From Sulfitobacter sp. DSM 110093 (GTDB taxonomy: Bacteria > Pseudomonadota > Alphaproteobacteria > Rhodobacterales > Rhodobacteraceae): a DNA stretch of 64,000 bases. The notes below the pieces were generated by a model. The model was not told where the DNA came from and did not search any database. It worked only from the letters and a program-made list of their open reading frames with translations. The translations under genes and the position numbers were made by a program. The DNA lies in the NCBI RefSeq assembly GCF_022788715.1, contig NZ_CP085169.1, positions 186,001 through 250,000 of the forward strand. Direction: 5' to 3'. Positions within the stretch are counted from its first letter, which is position 1. Each line of letters starts with the position of its first letter. This document shows, piece after piece, positions 15,327-22,777 of this stretch.

Positions 15327-16649
15327 GTGACGCGTCTCGATACCGACTTAATAATGATCTGCGCCAGTGACGTAGCAGGGCAACTGCGCGGTAAAGCGGT
15401 TCCATGGCGCGCATGGGAGTCGCGCCAAAAAAACGGCATCGGCTGGACACCGACGAATGTTCTGCAGACCTCTTTCGGCCCGATCGCACCTTCCCCATGG
15501 GGCGCATTAGGGGATCTTACGATCCGACCGGATCCAGAAACTTTGATCGACCTCGAAATGGAAGAGGCTGGCATTGACGAAAGTTTTGCCTTGGGTGACA
15601 TCTTCACATTGGATGACGAACGGTGGGACTGCTGTCTGCGCGGCCAGCTCAAGACTGCGTTGGAACGGCTAGAAGACCGGCACGGCCTACGCGTCAAAGC
15701 GGCTTTCGAGCATGAGTTTCATTATTCAGGCCTGCCGAAACAAGAAGGGCTAGGCTACACGCTACGCACGTTCCGAAGGCTCGGCACATTCCCTAATGCT
15801 GTTATGTCGGTTCTGGACGCAGCGGGGCTCGACATTGACACGTTCATGCCGGAGTACGGGCCAGGCCAATGCGAAGTTACCGTCGGCCCAAAACCTGCAT
15901 TACGAGCAGCAGATGAAGCTGCAATCTTAAGAGACTTGGTGCGCGCTTGTGCCCAAGGGCAGGGTGAACGCGCAAGCTTCGCTCCGATTTTGCATCCAGA
16001 TGGCGTTGGCAATGGGGTGCATGTCCATTTCAGCCTTGAAACCTTAGATGGGCAACCGGTTTGCCACGACCCCACGCAACCTAGCGAAGTTGCGCGTGCA
16101 TCGGGTGCCTTTGTGGCCGGCATTCTCGAACGACTACCCGAATTCTTGGCCATCGCCGCGCCCTCTGTTCCTTCATATCTCAGGCTCCAGCCTCATCGCT
16201 GGAGTGCTGCCTTCAACAATTTTGGGAACAAAGATCGTGAATCTGCGGTACGTATTTGCCCAGTCTTTGGCACCAAAGATCCGGAGGCCATGGCTCGGAA
16301 ATTCCATTTTGAGTTTAGAGCCGCAGATGCGGCTGCCAGCCCCCACCTCTTGCTCGCAGCCTTAATCAATGCCGGTCTAGACGGCTTGGACCGCGACCTG
16401 ACAACGCCGACGCCCACCGAAACAGACCTTGCCAAACTTAGCCCTGAGGAACTGAAGGCAGCTGGATGCACGCGCCTAGCATCGAACCTTGATGACGCGC
16501 TAAGCGCGCTCACATCTAGCGAATGGGCTGCTAAAGCATTTGGTAAAACCCTCATTGATGTCATCGACCGACACAAACGCACAGAGATCTCTCTAATGGA
16601 GGACTTATCAGATGAGGAAGTATGTGCCCGCTATTATGAAGCGTACTGA
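15327..16649 (+). CDS. glutamine synthetase-like ligase
   Basis: 440 residues of the glutamine synthetase superfamily, in the group with gamma-glutamylpolyamine and related ligases. Active-site features are AAFEHEFHYSG (metal-binding Glu), PGQCEVTVGP (Glu), GNGVHVHFSL (the conserved His of HVHxS), NKDRESAVRIC (Arg) and FEFRAADAAASPHLLLAAL (E-x-R). The GTG start at 15327 follows AGGAGGTC. Family members ligate glutamate to an amine with ATP. With amidases next door, a gamma-glutamylation pathway for an amine or amide is plausible. It is not the housekeeping GlnA: it lacks the C-terminal adenylylation-site region and is in a catabolic locus. Confidence 0.8.
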   Translation: MTRLDTDLIMICASDVAGQLRGKAVPWRAWESRQKNGIGWTPTNVLQTSFGPIAPSPWGALGDLTIRPDPETLIDLEMEEAGIDESFALGDIFTLDDERWDCCLRGQLKTALERLEDRHGLRVKAAFEHEFHYSGLPKQEGLGYTLRTFRRLGTFPNAVMSVLDAAGLDIDTFMPEYGPGQCEVTVGPKPALRAADEAAILRDLVRACAQGQGERASFAPILHPDGVGNGVHVHFSLETLDGQPVCHDPTQPSEVARASGAFVAGILERLPEFLAIAAPSVPSYLRLQPHRWSAAFNNFGNKDRESAVRICPVFGTKDPEAMARKFHFEFRAADAAASPHLLLAALINAGLDGLDRDLTTPTPTETDLAKLSPEELKAAGCTRLASNLDDALSALTSSEWAAKAFGKTLIDVIDRHKRTEISLMEDLSDEEVCARYYEAY

Positions 16650-16771
16650 AGCCGCAGCGACCGATTTTGCTCTGTCTGTGAATAGCGCTTGTTCTGAATT
16701 GCAACATCTACCGCTGAAGGAAAGTAGCGAGGAGGATATCAAAAACGTGTACCCCCCAAGACTCCTGCCAT

Positions 16772-17038
16772 TCAGTAATGGAACCGCAGTTGCGCAATCT
16801 CTAAGCTTTGACCGTCGCCCCTTCCCTTGACCCGGTAGACCATTCGATCTTCCTGAGAAATTCGCCGTGACCACCAGCCGGTCAGATCCCCTTTCAAAGG
16901 TTCCGGCTTGCCGGTCCCTTTTAAAGGGGTCCGCTTGCACTGTTTGATCAGCTCGTTGATCCGCTCATGCACCTTGTCATTGGTACTGACCCAGTGTTGA
17001 TAGTCTTCCCAAGCCTGTTCAGAGAAAACCAGCTTCAC
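16772..17038 (-). CDS. yoeB: YoeB/Txe-type mRNA interferase toxin
   Basis: 88 residues, nearly the standard YoeB length. The family blocks GKPEPLKGDL, GWWSRRISQEDRMVYRV and the C-terminal FHY (His-Tyr of the active site) are intact. YoeB cleaves mRNA at the ribosomal A site. It overlaps the yefM stop by four bases. It is downstream of, and opposite to, the glutamine-synthetase-like gene. Confidence 0.9.
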   Translation of the reverse strand: MKLVFSEQAWEDYQHWVSTNDKVHERINELIKQCKRTPLKGTGKPEPLKGDLTGWWSRRISQEDRMVYRVKGRGDGQSLEIAQLRFHY

Positions 17039-17286
17039 TCGGCCAGGTCACGCTCATTGCCAGTTCCAGCATCGAGTTGCGCGATCGATGCGCGTAAGCG
17101 GGATGCGTTGTTCGGTGTGGACAAGAGGTGCAACGTCTCGTTAACGGCGTTCCAGGTGTCCAAGGATACGACCACAACGGACTCACTTTTTTTGCGCGTC
17201 ACAACAACTTCTTGCTTATCATTGATCGCACGATCCATGACGTCCTTCAGGTGAGCTCGTGCATCTGAATAGGTCATAACATCCAT
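17035..17286 (-). CDS. yefM: YefM/Phd-type antitoxin
   Basis: 83 residues. The Phd/YefM N-terminal DNA-binding domain is clear (MTYSDARAHLKDVMDRAIND, then VVVTRKKSESVVVVSLDTWN); the C-terminus is acidic and flexible as expected for the toxin-binding tail. The ATG (17284-17286) follows GGAGAGTTGGT. A TGTAC palindrome 28-45 bases upstream matches the core known for YefM operators, so the pair is probably autoregulated. Confidence 0.9.
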   Translation of the reverse strand: MDVMTYSDARAHLKDVMDRAINDKQEVVVTRKKSESVVVVSLDTWNAVNETLHLLSTPNNASRLRASIAQLDAGTGNERDLAE

Positions 17287-17313
17287 ACCAACTCTCCTTT
17301 GCTCCCCTCTATA

Positions 17314-17331
17314 TGTACAATATTTAGTACA
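17314..17331. promoter_or_regulatory. YefM operator candidate
   Basis: TGTACAATATTTAGTACA: outer arms TGTAC and GTACA around an AT core. YefM proteins are known to bind palindromes with a TGTACA core, and the site lies between the probable promoter and the yefM ribosome-binding site. Confidence 0.55.
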
Positions 17332-17507
17332 AGTAAAGAAGTGGTGCGAAGACGACGGTCAATTTCACGGGAGAACCTGCAAAAGCGGAAGGTCACACCG
17401 AAGGAGATGGTCTGATAAATTTCTCATGAACTTTCCTCCGGTAAATAGGTCACGCCGAACGCGTTTATCTGCCGGAATCGCGAATGTCGGCCTGCCGGAC
17501 TGAACCC

Positions 17508-19013
17508 TCAGGAAGCATTGAAATTACTATAGATGTCCTCAACCCGCTCGACTTCGTGATCAGTCAAAGCGGCAAATTCTTTGCCGCGTGCTCTCTCAGA
17601 GAGCTGGCCATTATTCTGCTGTAAGAAGCGGAATAAGAGATCGACGGTGCGTGCGGGCATGTCAAAGATGTCATCTATTGCTGCGCGGAACAGGTCGTAT
17701 TGACGGAGGAAATCAGTCTCATAAGGCAGATCAACTTCGATCGTTTTTTGGACGCAGCTGTAGAGAAATACAGCATGCGGTGTGGCGTCAAAAAAGCGGT
17801 AAAAATCGCCCGTGTCGTTAATGACTTCGACATTGGATTTTTCAGTTGGCTTCCATTCGATGAACGGCAGCAGTCGTGTTGAATAGCTTTCGAGGACAGC
17901 GCGGTAGTCGTCGACGCGTTCAAGGATTGCAGACGAGATCGGGAACACGACACCTGGCGGATTAAACCCACGCTCGGCCAAAACATGGTGGAAGATGTAT
18001 CGATGCAGACGCCCGTTTCCGTCTTCAAACGGATGAATGTAGACAAAACCAAACGCGAGCACCGCTGAGGCAATCACAGGGTCGAGATTCTGCCCATTTA
18101 TGCTGTCAAACGCGACCATGCCAGCAATTAGGTCGTCCAGGTCTTCATGCTTCGCGCTTATATGATCCGGAAGAGGCAACTGGCTTTCACGATCATGCGA
18201 TCCGACGAAGCCGCCTTCCTGGCGGAAACCCAATTTTATGAAACGGTCATCCCCAATGACAATCTGTTGGAGACGGAGCAGTTCTTCTTGATCAAGTGGC
18301 TGTCGGCCTGCCTCACCAATGGCGCGACCCCAACGTTGAATGCGATCTTGGGGGGGGCGTTCGCCTTCAATAGCGTAACTGGACCGAGAGTCCTTCAGCA
18401 ATAAAAATGCGGCTGTACGCGCTAAAAGATCGCGGGGCACTTCGTCCAAAATCTGTTTGGCTCTGTGCGCCAGGTCCATTGCGCAGAAAGCATCAAGCTC
18501 CGGCGTGCGAAACACCAAAGGACAGAAGTCTGGTGTCCCGGGCAGATTATTCTTCACTCTATGACGTGACGAGTTTGACCCGGCCGACCCATATTGAAGA
18601 CGGTCGTCCAGCACTTGTACGTAGCGTCCGCCAGTTGCGTCTTCCAGACCAATTTGCGTTTGGAGGAGCCATTCATAGAGGAACCAAACCCTCCGCGCAT
18701 AGCTTCCATTAGGTTCATCACTAGCCCATGCAACGATTGGTTCACTCCCAACAGCCTCAAACAATCGTTTGAGAATAGCGAGATCAAGCCCTTCATACTT
18801 TAGGGCGAATGTCAGATGGCCACGCAGTGAAGCCTGGGGCTCATGACGTGGTGTCATGATGCGCCATTCATCCGAAATCACAATGCGATGCCGGTCTCCG
18901 ATTGCAGAGAGTTGGTGTGGGATGGGGACTGCGAGGTGATAGGCGTCAATAAGCGCACTATAGCCTGCTGGAATAGCGTTCTCAGGCAATCGTCTTTGGT
19001 GAATTGTGCTCAC
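17508..19013 (-). CDS. Fic-domain AMPylase
   Basis: 501 residues. The catalytic Fic motif HPFEDGNGRLHR is complete, including the His and the anion-binding Gly-Asn-Gly-Arg. An upstream SYAIEGE fits the inhibitory motif (S/T)xxxE(G/N), which marks a self-inhibited Fic protein with the inhibitory helix N-terminal (class II). Fic enzymes transfer AMP to proteins and can act as toxins. No separate antitoxin gene is adjacent, in line with intramolecular inhibition. The ATG at 19013 is accepted; the promoter region carries three GTTACT copies. Confidence 0.9.
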   Translation of the reverse strand: MSTIHQRRLPENAIPAGYSALIDAYHLAVPIPHQLSAIGDRHRIVISDEWRIMTPRHEPQASLRGHLTFALKYEGLDLAILKRLFEAVGSEPIVAWASDEPNGSYARRVWFLYEWLLQTQIGLEDATGGRYVQVLDDRLQYGSAGSNSSRHRVKNNLPGTPDFCPLVFRTPELDAFCAMDLAHRAKQILDEVPRDLLARTAAFLLLKDSRSSYAIEGERPPQDRIQRWGRAIGEAGRQPLDQEELLRLQQIVIGDDRFIKLGFRQEGGFVGSHDRESQLPLPDHISAKHEDLDDLIAGMVAFDSINGQNLDPVIASAVLAFGFVYIHPFEDGNGRLHRYIFHHVLAERGFNPPGVVFPISSAILERVDDYRAVLESYSTRLLPFIEWKPTEKSNVEVINDTGDFYRFFDATPHAVFLYSCVQKTIEVDLPYETDFLRQYDLFRAAIDDIFDMPARTVDLLFRFLQQNNGQLSERARGKEFAALTDHEVERVEDIYSNFNAS

Positions 19014-19104
19014 AGGCCCTGAAAACTGAGCCTCTATCGGCTGTGTGTTGATTTGCGTTTCTCCTGTGCGAATATCGTCACTAAAGGCAAGATGTTCTGA
19101 AAAA

Positions 19105-19160
19105 CGTTACTAACGCATGAAATATGTTACTAAAAGATTAAAATTATGAAAAGCGTTACT
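19105..19160. promoter_or_regulatory. GTTACT repeats upstream of fic
   Basis: GTTACT occurs at 19106, 19126 and 19155; the first lies in the palindrome CGTTACTAACG (19105-19115). The repeats are 92-147 bases upstream of the fic start in AT-rich DNA and could be binding sites of a regulator. Confidence 0.35.
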
Positions 19161-19426
19161 GCGGGCAATGCCTATGATATCATCAATATACCCACATGCG
19201 CACCCACGGCACACTGACCGAGACACCAAACGCGGCTTTGCACCCCATCCATTCTGAACTGAATGCACGCAGAAGCCATACTCGTCTCAGACTGCGCATT
19301 GGATTTCAAACAAACCTCTCCTGTGTCACGCTACGCATATCGCAAACAGCAGCAGTTCATCTTTACGAGCGGGGTGGTGGATTTCGAAGGTTCCTTTCGC
19401 GCTTCATGTAAAAGTAGATTCCGGAT
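19161..19426. other. intergenic, no gene seen
   Basis: Part of a 480-base gap between fic and mazE. The 71-codon frame starting near 19196 has no ribosome-binding site or motif and is not supported. Confidence 0.3.
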
Positions 19427-19447
19427 GTATTAACGATGTTGATACAC
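19427..19447. promoter_or_regulatory. mazEF operator candidate
   Basis: TGTATTAAC (19427-19435) and GTTGATACA (19439-19447) are inverted arms matching at eight of nine positions around GAT, 51 bases before mazE. MazE-type antitoxins bind palindromes in their own promoter. Confidence 0.45.
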
Positions 19448-19497
19448 ACGCACACCATGTCTATATCTTGGGTTCAAAATGGGAATGAGGATGAGAG

Positions 19498-19740
19498 ATG
19501 CGCGTGATAGTGAAAAAATGGGGCAATAGTGCCTCCGTTCGGATACCTGCAGCCATTATGCAGGCAGCGAAGCTATCGCTCGATACTCCTGTTGATGTAC
19601 GCGAAGAAAATGGACGTATTATCATTGAGCCAGATCGATCGCCGGAGTTTCTATTGGACGATTTGTTAAATGGAATTACCAGCGATAATGCTCATGCATC
19701 AATCAAGACTGGTGGGCCATTGGGGCAAGAAACCTTCTGA
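19498..19740 (+). CDS. mazE: MazE-type antitoxin
   Basis: 80 residues. The AbrB-like swapped-hairpin DNA-binding domain occupies residues 1-47 (MRVIVKKWGNSASVRIPAAI; VREENGRIIIEP), followed by a MazF-binding tail (SPEFLLDDLLNGIT). It is one base away from mazF. The family consensus WGNS.xVRIP is intact. Confidence 0.9.
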   Translation: MRVIVKKWGNSASVRIPAAIMQAAKLSLDTPVDVREENGRIIIEPDRSPEFLLDDLLNGITSDNAHASIKTGGPLGQETF

Positions 19741-19741
19741 T

Positions 19742-20053
19742 ATGACCTACATCCCAGAGGCAGGCGACATCGTCTGGCTGCAATTCAACCCACAAGCAGG
19801 ACACCGTCCAGCGCTCGTCTTGAGCCCAGCAAAGTACAATAAGATCGGCTTGATGCTCTGCTGCCCGATGACGACCAAAGTAAAGGGATACCCCTTCGAA
19901 GTGGTTATCAAAGGGTCGCCGATTAGCGCAGCGCTTGCTGATCAAGTGGAAAGCCTGGATTGGAAAGTCAGAAGAGCAAAGCGGAAGGGTCAGGTAACCA
20001 TATCGGAACTAGCAGAAGTGCGCGCCAAGTCCGTTGCGCTCATCAAGGGCTGA
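19742..20053 (+). CDS. mazF: MazF/PemK mRNA interferase toxin
   Basis: 103 residues starting at ATG 19742, directly after the mazE stop; the longer open frame from 19670 overlaps mazE and is not used. PemK/MazF features: GDIVWLQFNPQAGHRPALVLSP, then CPMTTKVKGYPFEV, and the conserved DQVESLDW. The catalytic Arg (HRPALV) and Thr (PMTT) are present, so it should be an active sequence-specific endoribonuclease. Confidence 0.9.
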   Translation: MTYIPEAGDIVWLQFNPQAGHRPALVLSPAKYNKIGLMLCCPMTTKVKGYPFEVVIKGSPISAALADQVESLDWKVRRAKRKGQVTISELAEVRAKSVALIKG

Positions 20054-20096
20054 AGCCTTGGCATCGGCATTCATAAGTTAGGCTTGGGCCGATATT

Positions 20097-20444
20097 CTAT
20101 ACTGGGTGTCCGCCGCACGCAGCACGGTTCAGCACATCTTCCGCCCACTGGTTGAGGCTCTTGCCCGACAGCTCTGCGGCCAGTGCCGCCTTGCGGTGCA
20201 CCTCTGGATCGACGCGGAACATTACGCGGCCAGAGTATGGCTTCTGTGGTTCCTTGCCCACCTTGGCGCAGGTCTCGACGTAATCATCAACCGCCTCATG
20301 GAACGCCTCTTTCAGTTCTTCCACACTGTCAGCATGAAAACCTACGCCGTCACGGATGCCCGCAATCTGGCCCGTCATGATGCCGTCCTCATCATCGTAC
20401 TCGATGCGGGCAGAGTAGCCTTTGTAAGTCATGGTGTTGGTCAT
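20097..20444 (-). CDS. hicB: HicB-type antitoxin
   Basis: 115 residues. The N-terminal partial RNase-H-like HicB domain (YKGYSARIEYDDEDGIMTGQ, then SVEELKEAFHEAVDDYV) is joined to a C-terminal ribbon-helix-helix (GRVMFRVDPEVHRKAALAAE, then SGKSLNQWAEDVLNRA) that binds DNA. It overlaps hicA by four bases. Confidence 0.9.
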   Translation of the reverse strand: MTNTMTYKGYSARIEYDDEDGIMTGQIAGIRDGVGFHADSVEELKEAFHEAVDDYVETCAKVGKEPQKPYSGRVMFRVDPEVHRKAALAAELSGKSLNQWAEDVLNRAACGGHPV

Positions 20445-20695
20445 GGCGTAATTCCTATTCTCTCCAAAAACGCACGGGCAGCGCGAACCTGATACCGCTT
20501 GGCTTTCTTGGCCGGGTGAGGGCGGTAGAACGTCTCGACCTCGCCAACCTTCTCGAACCGAACGCGCGAGCCATTGCCCTCGATCACCCGTGCTCCCGCG
20601 GCAACCAGTAGCCTTTCAATCGCCGACCACTCAATCGTCCCCGATACAGGGTCCGTGAAAACTACGGCAAGCGTTTTGCGATGTTTGTTGTTCAT
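20441..20695 (-). CDS. hicA: HicA-type toxin
   Basis: 84 residues of the longer HicA subgroup that accompanies RHH-type HicB. The double-stranded-RNA-binding-like fold is indicated by WSAIERLLVAAGARVIEGNG and YRPHPAKKAKRYQV. The catalytic His of short HicA proteins (GSH) is replaced here by Arg (GSRVRF), as I recall for this subgroup; the remaining His is in RPHP. The promoter region is bounded by an IS30 end 40 bases upstream. Confidence 0.8.
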   Translation of the reverse strand: MNNKHRKTLAVVFTDPVSGTIEWSAIERLLVAAGARVIEGNGSRVRFEKVGEVETFYRPHPAKKAKRYQVRAARAFLERIGITP

Positions 20696-20712
20696 GAGGT
20701 TACATAGAATAT

Positions 20713-20731
20713 GCTTGCAATATTTGCAAGC
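20713..20731. promoter_or_regulatory. hicAB operator candidate
   Basis: GCTTGCAA-TAT-TTGCAAGC, a perfect palindrome with 8-bp arms, ends 18 bases before the hicA start. HicB RHH domains bind such sites for autoregulation. The IS30 sequence begins only about four bases beyond it, so the original -35 region may have been replaced. Confidence 0.55.
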
Positions 20732-20734
20732 GCA

Positions 20735-21693
20735 TCATCTCGTCAACTGGGACCTTCGCGTGTCTCCAGCGTTCTATCTTGCGTCGTTCTGTGATACTGA
20801 GTTGGTCATAAACGGCTCCCATACCGATTCCTCCAGTTAGATAAACTACTGTTTTCTAACAAGAGTCGCACTTGAGGGTAGCGCGCGCCCGGTTCCACGA
20901 TCAAAAGTGATGGACCGTCGGGCTACGAGGGGGAGATCTTTAATGGCACTCGTGATCTTGCCCATGACCGGCTTGGTGCGCTTGTTGGGGTTCTTCAGGA
21001 TCACGGTGAAGCGGCTGACGCGCTCAACCAGTGAGGTGACGTTGGTCTGGCCAAGCTTTTGTTTGAACAGCATCAAATCAGCTTCCCAGTGACCAAACTG
21101 ACGGCGATGAGCGACATCATCCGGGCGGAACAGGATACTGACATCGCGGTGGAACTTGGGTTCTCTACGCCTTCTGGTGCGGCGTGGTCTACGGGCGACA
21201 CGGTGGGTCGGTAGATACCACCACAGGTCTTCGCGCTGACCTTCTGTGGAATAGATGTAACGATAGATGGTTTCTTGGCAGACCCTAAGCGGAGCACCCT
21301 CGTGGATCATGCGGTTACTGATCTGCTCGGGTGTCCAACCGTTCTTGATACGCTCGATCACGCGCTTGCGAAGCTCAGGATGTTTAATCAGCTTGCGCTC
21401 TCGAGCACGACGTTCCGCTTGCATGAGGTGGGCAGCAGCACCGTAATAGCCATCGCATCCCGGCATGCTCTCGTCCGAGAAATGGTTGCGCTTTAGCTCG
21501 CGAAATATCGTTGATCTGCAGCGCTTCAGAACGCGCGCCATCTCGTTAACTGGGACCTTCGCGTGTCTCCAGCGTTCTATCTTGCGTCGTTCTGTGATAC
21601 TCAGTTGATCGTAAACGGCTCCCATACCGATTCCTCCCGTTAGATAAACTACTGTTTTCTAACAAGAGTCGCACTTGAAGGTAGCGCGCGCCA
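20735..21693 (-). mobile_element. IS30-family element, rearranged
   Basis: The 5' end of an IS30-family element is present twice in direct orientation: 21538-21693 and 20735-20893. The two copies match almost base for base over about 150 bases (terminal sequence, ribosome-binding site and first 29 codons). Between them lies one transposase gene that loses its 3' end exactly where the second copy begins. The simplest reading is two tandem copies that suffered deletions, leaving one 5' half plus one 5' end. The left copy abuts the hicA operator. Confidence 0.8.
20846..21625 (-). pseudogene. IS30 transposase, 3'-truncated
   Basis: 259 residues, of which about 240 are IS30 transposase: the HTH (VNEMARVLKRCRSTIFRELK), WTPEQISNRMIHEGAPLRVC, the first catalytic Asp in QFGHWEADLM and the second in ITFDRGTG. 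At that point the frame runs into the element terminus (RALPSSATLVRKQ) of the second copy, so the final catalytic Glu and about 100 residues are missing. It cannot be active. Confidence 0.85.
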
Positions 21694-21757
21694 CTACAAA
21701 AATTTTAAACTCATAATATGAATTATGGTATAAAAATAAACGGATTTGCTTTGTCGC

Positions 21758-22057
21758 CTAGAAGCCTTGGAAAAGCATGTCGATTGCAGATGTAACTTTC
21801 TCAAACTCTTCATCGAGTTTTCCAATTGAGACCCTGAGAATACCCGCTGGGACCGCCGCCATGAACTGCGTTACCATAACGACTTGTTGATCTTCGAAAT
21901 CAAAAACCGGATTGAGCCTTGTTGCAGACTTCGGTGCGCTTGATGTTGGCAGCAAAGGCACGACCATCCTGGTGTTCAGATCACTCAGAAGATCCGTTTG
22001 GACATCCAAAAGATAACCATCACCAGACGGGTTAGGAAATACGTCATACTTGGGCAT
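21758..22057 (-). CDS. ccdB: CcdB-type gyrase toxin
   Basis: 99 residues with CcdB features: YDVFPNPSGDGYLLDVQTDL, VVPLLPTSSAP, VTQFMAAVP and a C-terminal helix AIDMLFQGF. In F-plasmid CcdB the last residues WGI are needed for gyrase poisoning; here the end is QGF, so activity is not certain. Its ATG overlaps the ccdA stop by one base. Confidence 0.85.
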   Translation of the reverse strand: MPKYDVFPNPSGDGYLLDVQTDLLSDLNTRMVVPLLPTSSAPKSATRLNPVFDFEDQQVVMVTQFMAAVPAGILRVSIGKLDEEFEKVTSAIDMLFQGF

Positions 22058-22287
22058 CAGAATTGACGGTACTTATCGAGTGGCAGCCCATGCCTCTCGA
22101 CGTATGCGTTGGAACTTCGGATTGCCGCGGCATTCTCCGCTTTCCATTGCTGTGCCTTGGCCACAGAAACCGCCACTCGCACCCCATCCTCTGCAGCGCG
22201 AGACAAGTTTATCTTCAGCGCTTTAGCTTGAGTAAGCAAATCTGCGTCCAACGACAAGTTTGTTGGTTTTCTTGTATGCGAATTCAT
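22057..22287 (-). CDS. ccdA: CcdA-type antitoxin
   Basis: 76 residues from the ATG at 22285-22287, preceded by AGGAGGTCG; the frame is open upstream to 22335 but would cross the operator. The RHH domain is KPTNLSLDADLLTQAKALKI and the CcdB-binding tail QQWKAENAAAIRSSNAYVER ends with LPLDKYRQF. Intact, unlike the second ccdA in this window. Confidence 0.9.
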   Translation of the reverse strand: MNSHTRKPTNLSLDADLLTQAKALKINLSRAAEDGVRVAVSVAKAQQWKAENAAAIRSSNAYVERHGLPLDKYRQF

Positions 22288-22316
22288 GGGTCGACCTCCT
22301 AAAGACAGAGTACGCT

Positions 22317-22345
22317 TTGACGCAATGCGCGTCAATTATGCGCAT
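22317..22345. promoter_or_regulatory. ccdAB operator, overlapping palindromes
   Basis: TTGACGC-AATGC-GCGTCAA (22317-22335) is a perfect dyad and overlaps a second, ATGCGC (22325-22330) with GCGCAT (22340-22345). The site lies 30 bases before ccdA. Interlocked dyads suit cooperative binding of CcdA dimers. Confidence 0.5.
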
Positions 22346-22429
22346 ATTTAATGTTGCAACCAAAAGTGAATCTTATGTAAAATAAATGGCGTTGTTACGT
22401 TACTTGGTCTGAGGTTGCTGGTCCATTGA

Positions 22430-22745
22430 TTTGCCCCTACGCAGCGTTGATGCGGACACAGAAGATCAGCGACAAACACCACAGGTTCACGCCTTAAATC
22501 AACGCTATGTTGTCTGGCTCTACGTCCGGTTTAACTGGAGCCTGCGGGAAGTTTAGGAGCTGATGCTGGAACGTAGCGTGGACGTTTCGTATCAGGCGAT
22601 CCGGCGCCAGACCGTCAAGTTCAGCCCCCTGATCGCCCAGGCTCTACGGCGACAGCCGCGCCCCGGCGATATCCGGCATCGAAAGCATAATGAGTTGAGC
22701 CTCGACGACTACAACGTTCGCTCCCCTCATTCGCTGGTTAGCTAA
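22430..22745 (+). pseudogene. IS6-family transposase remnant
   Basis: In frame with the ATG at 22563 the translation reads QRYVVWLYVRFNWSLREV, a TAG at 22554, then ELMLERSVDVSYQAIRR and PRPGDIRH. This is the N-terminal region of an IS6 (IS26-like) transposase, whose usual text is V-E-E-L-M-L-E-R and PRPGD. It carries the amber codon and then loses the DDE catalytic domain. A dead fragment. Confidence 0.75.
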
Positions 22746-22777
22746 TAAAGCCCTTAACCCCGAAGCTGACCAGCCAA

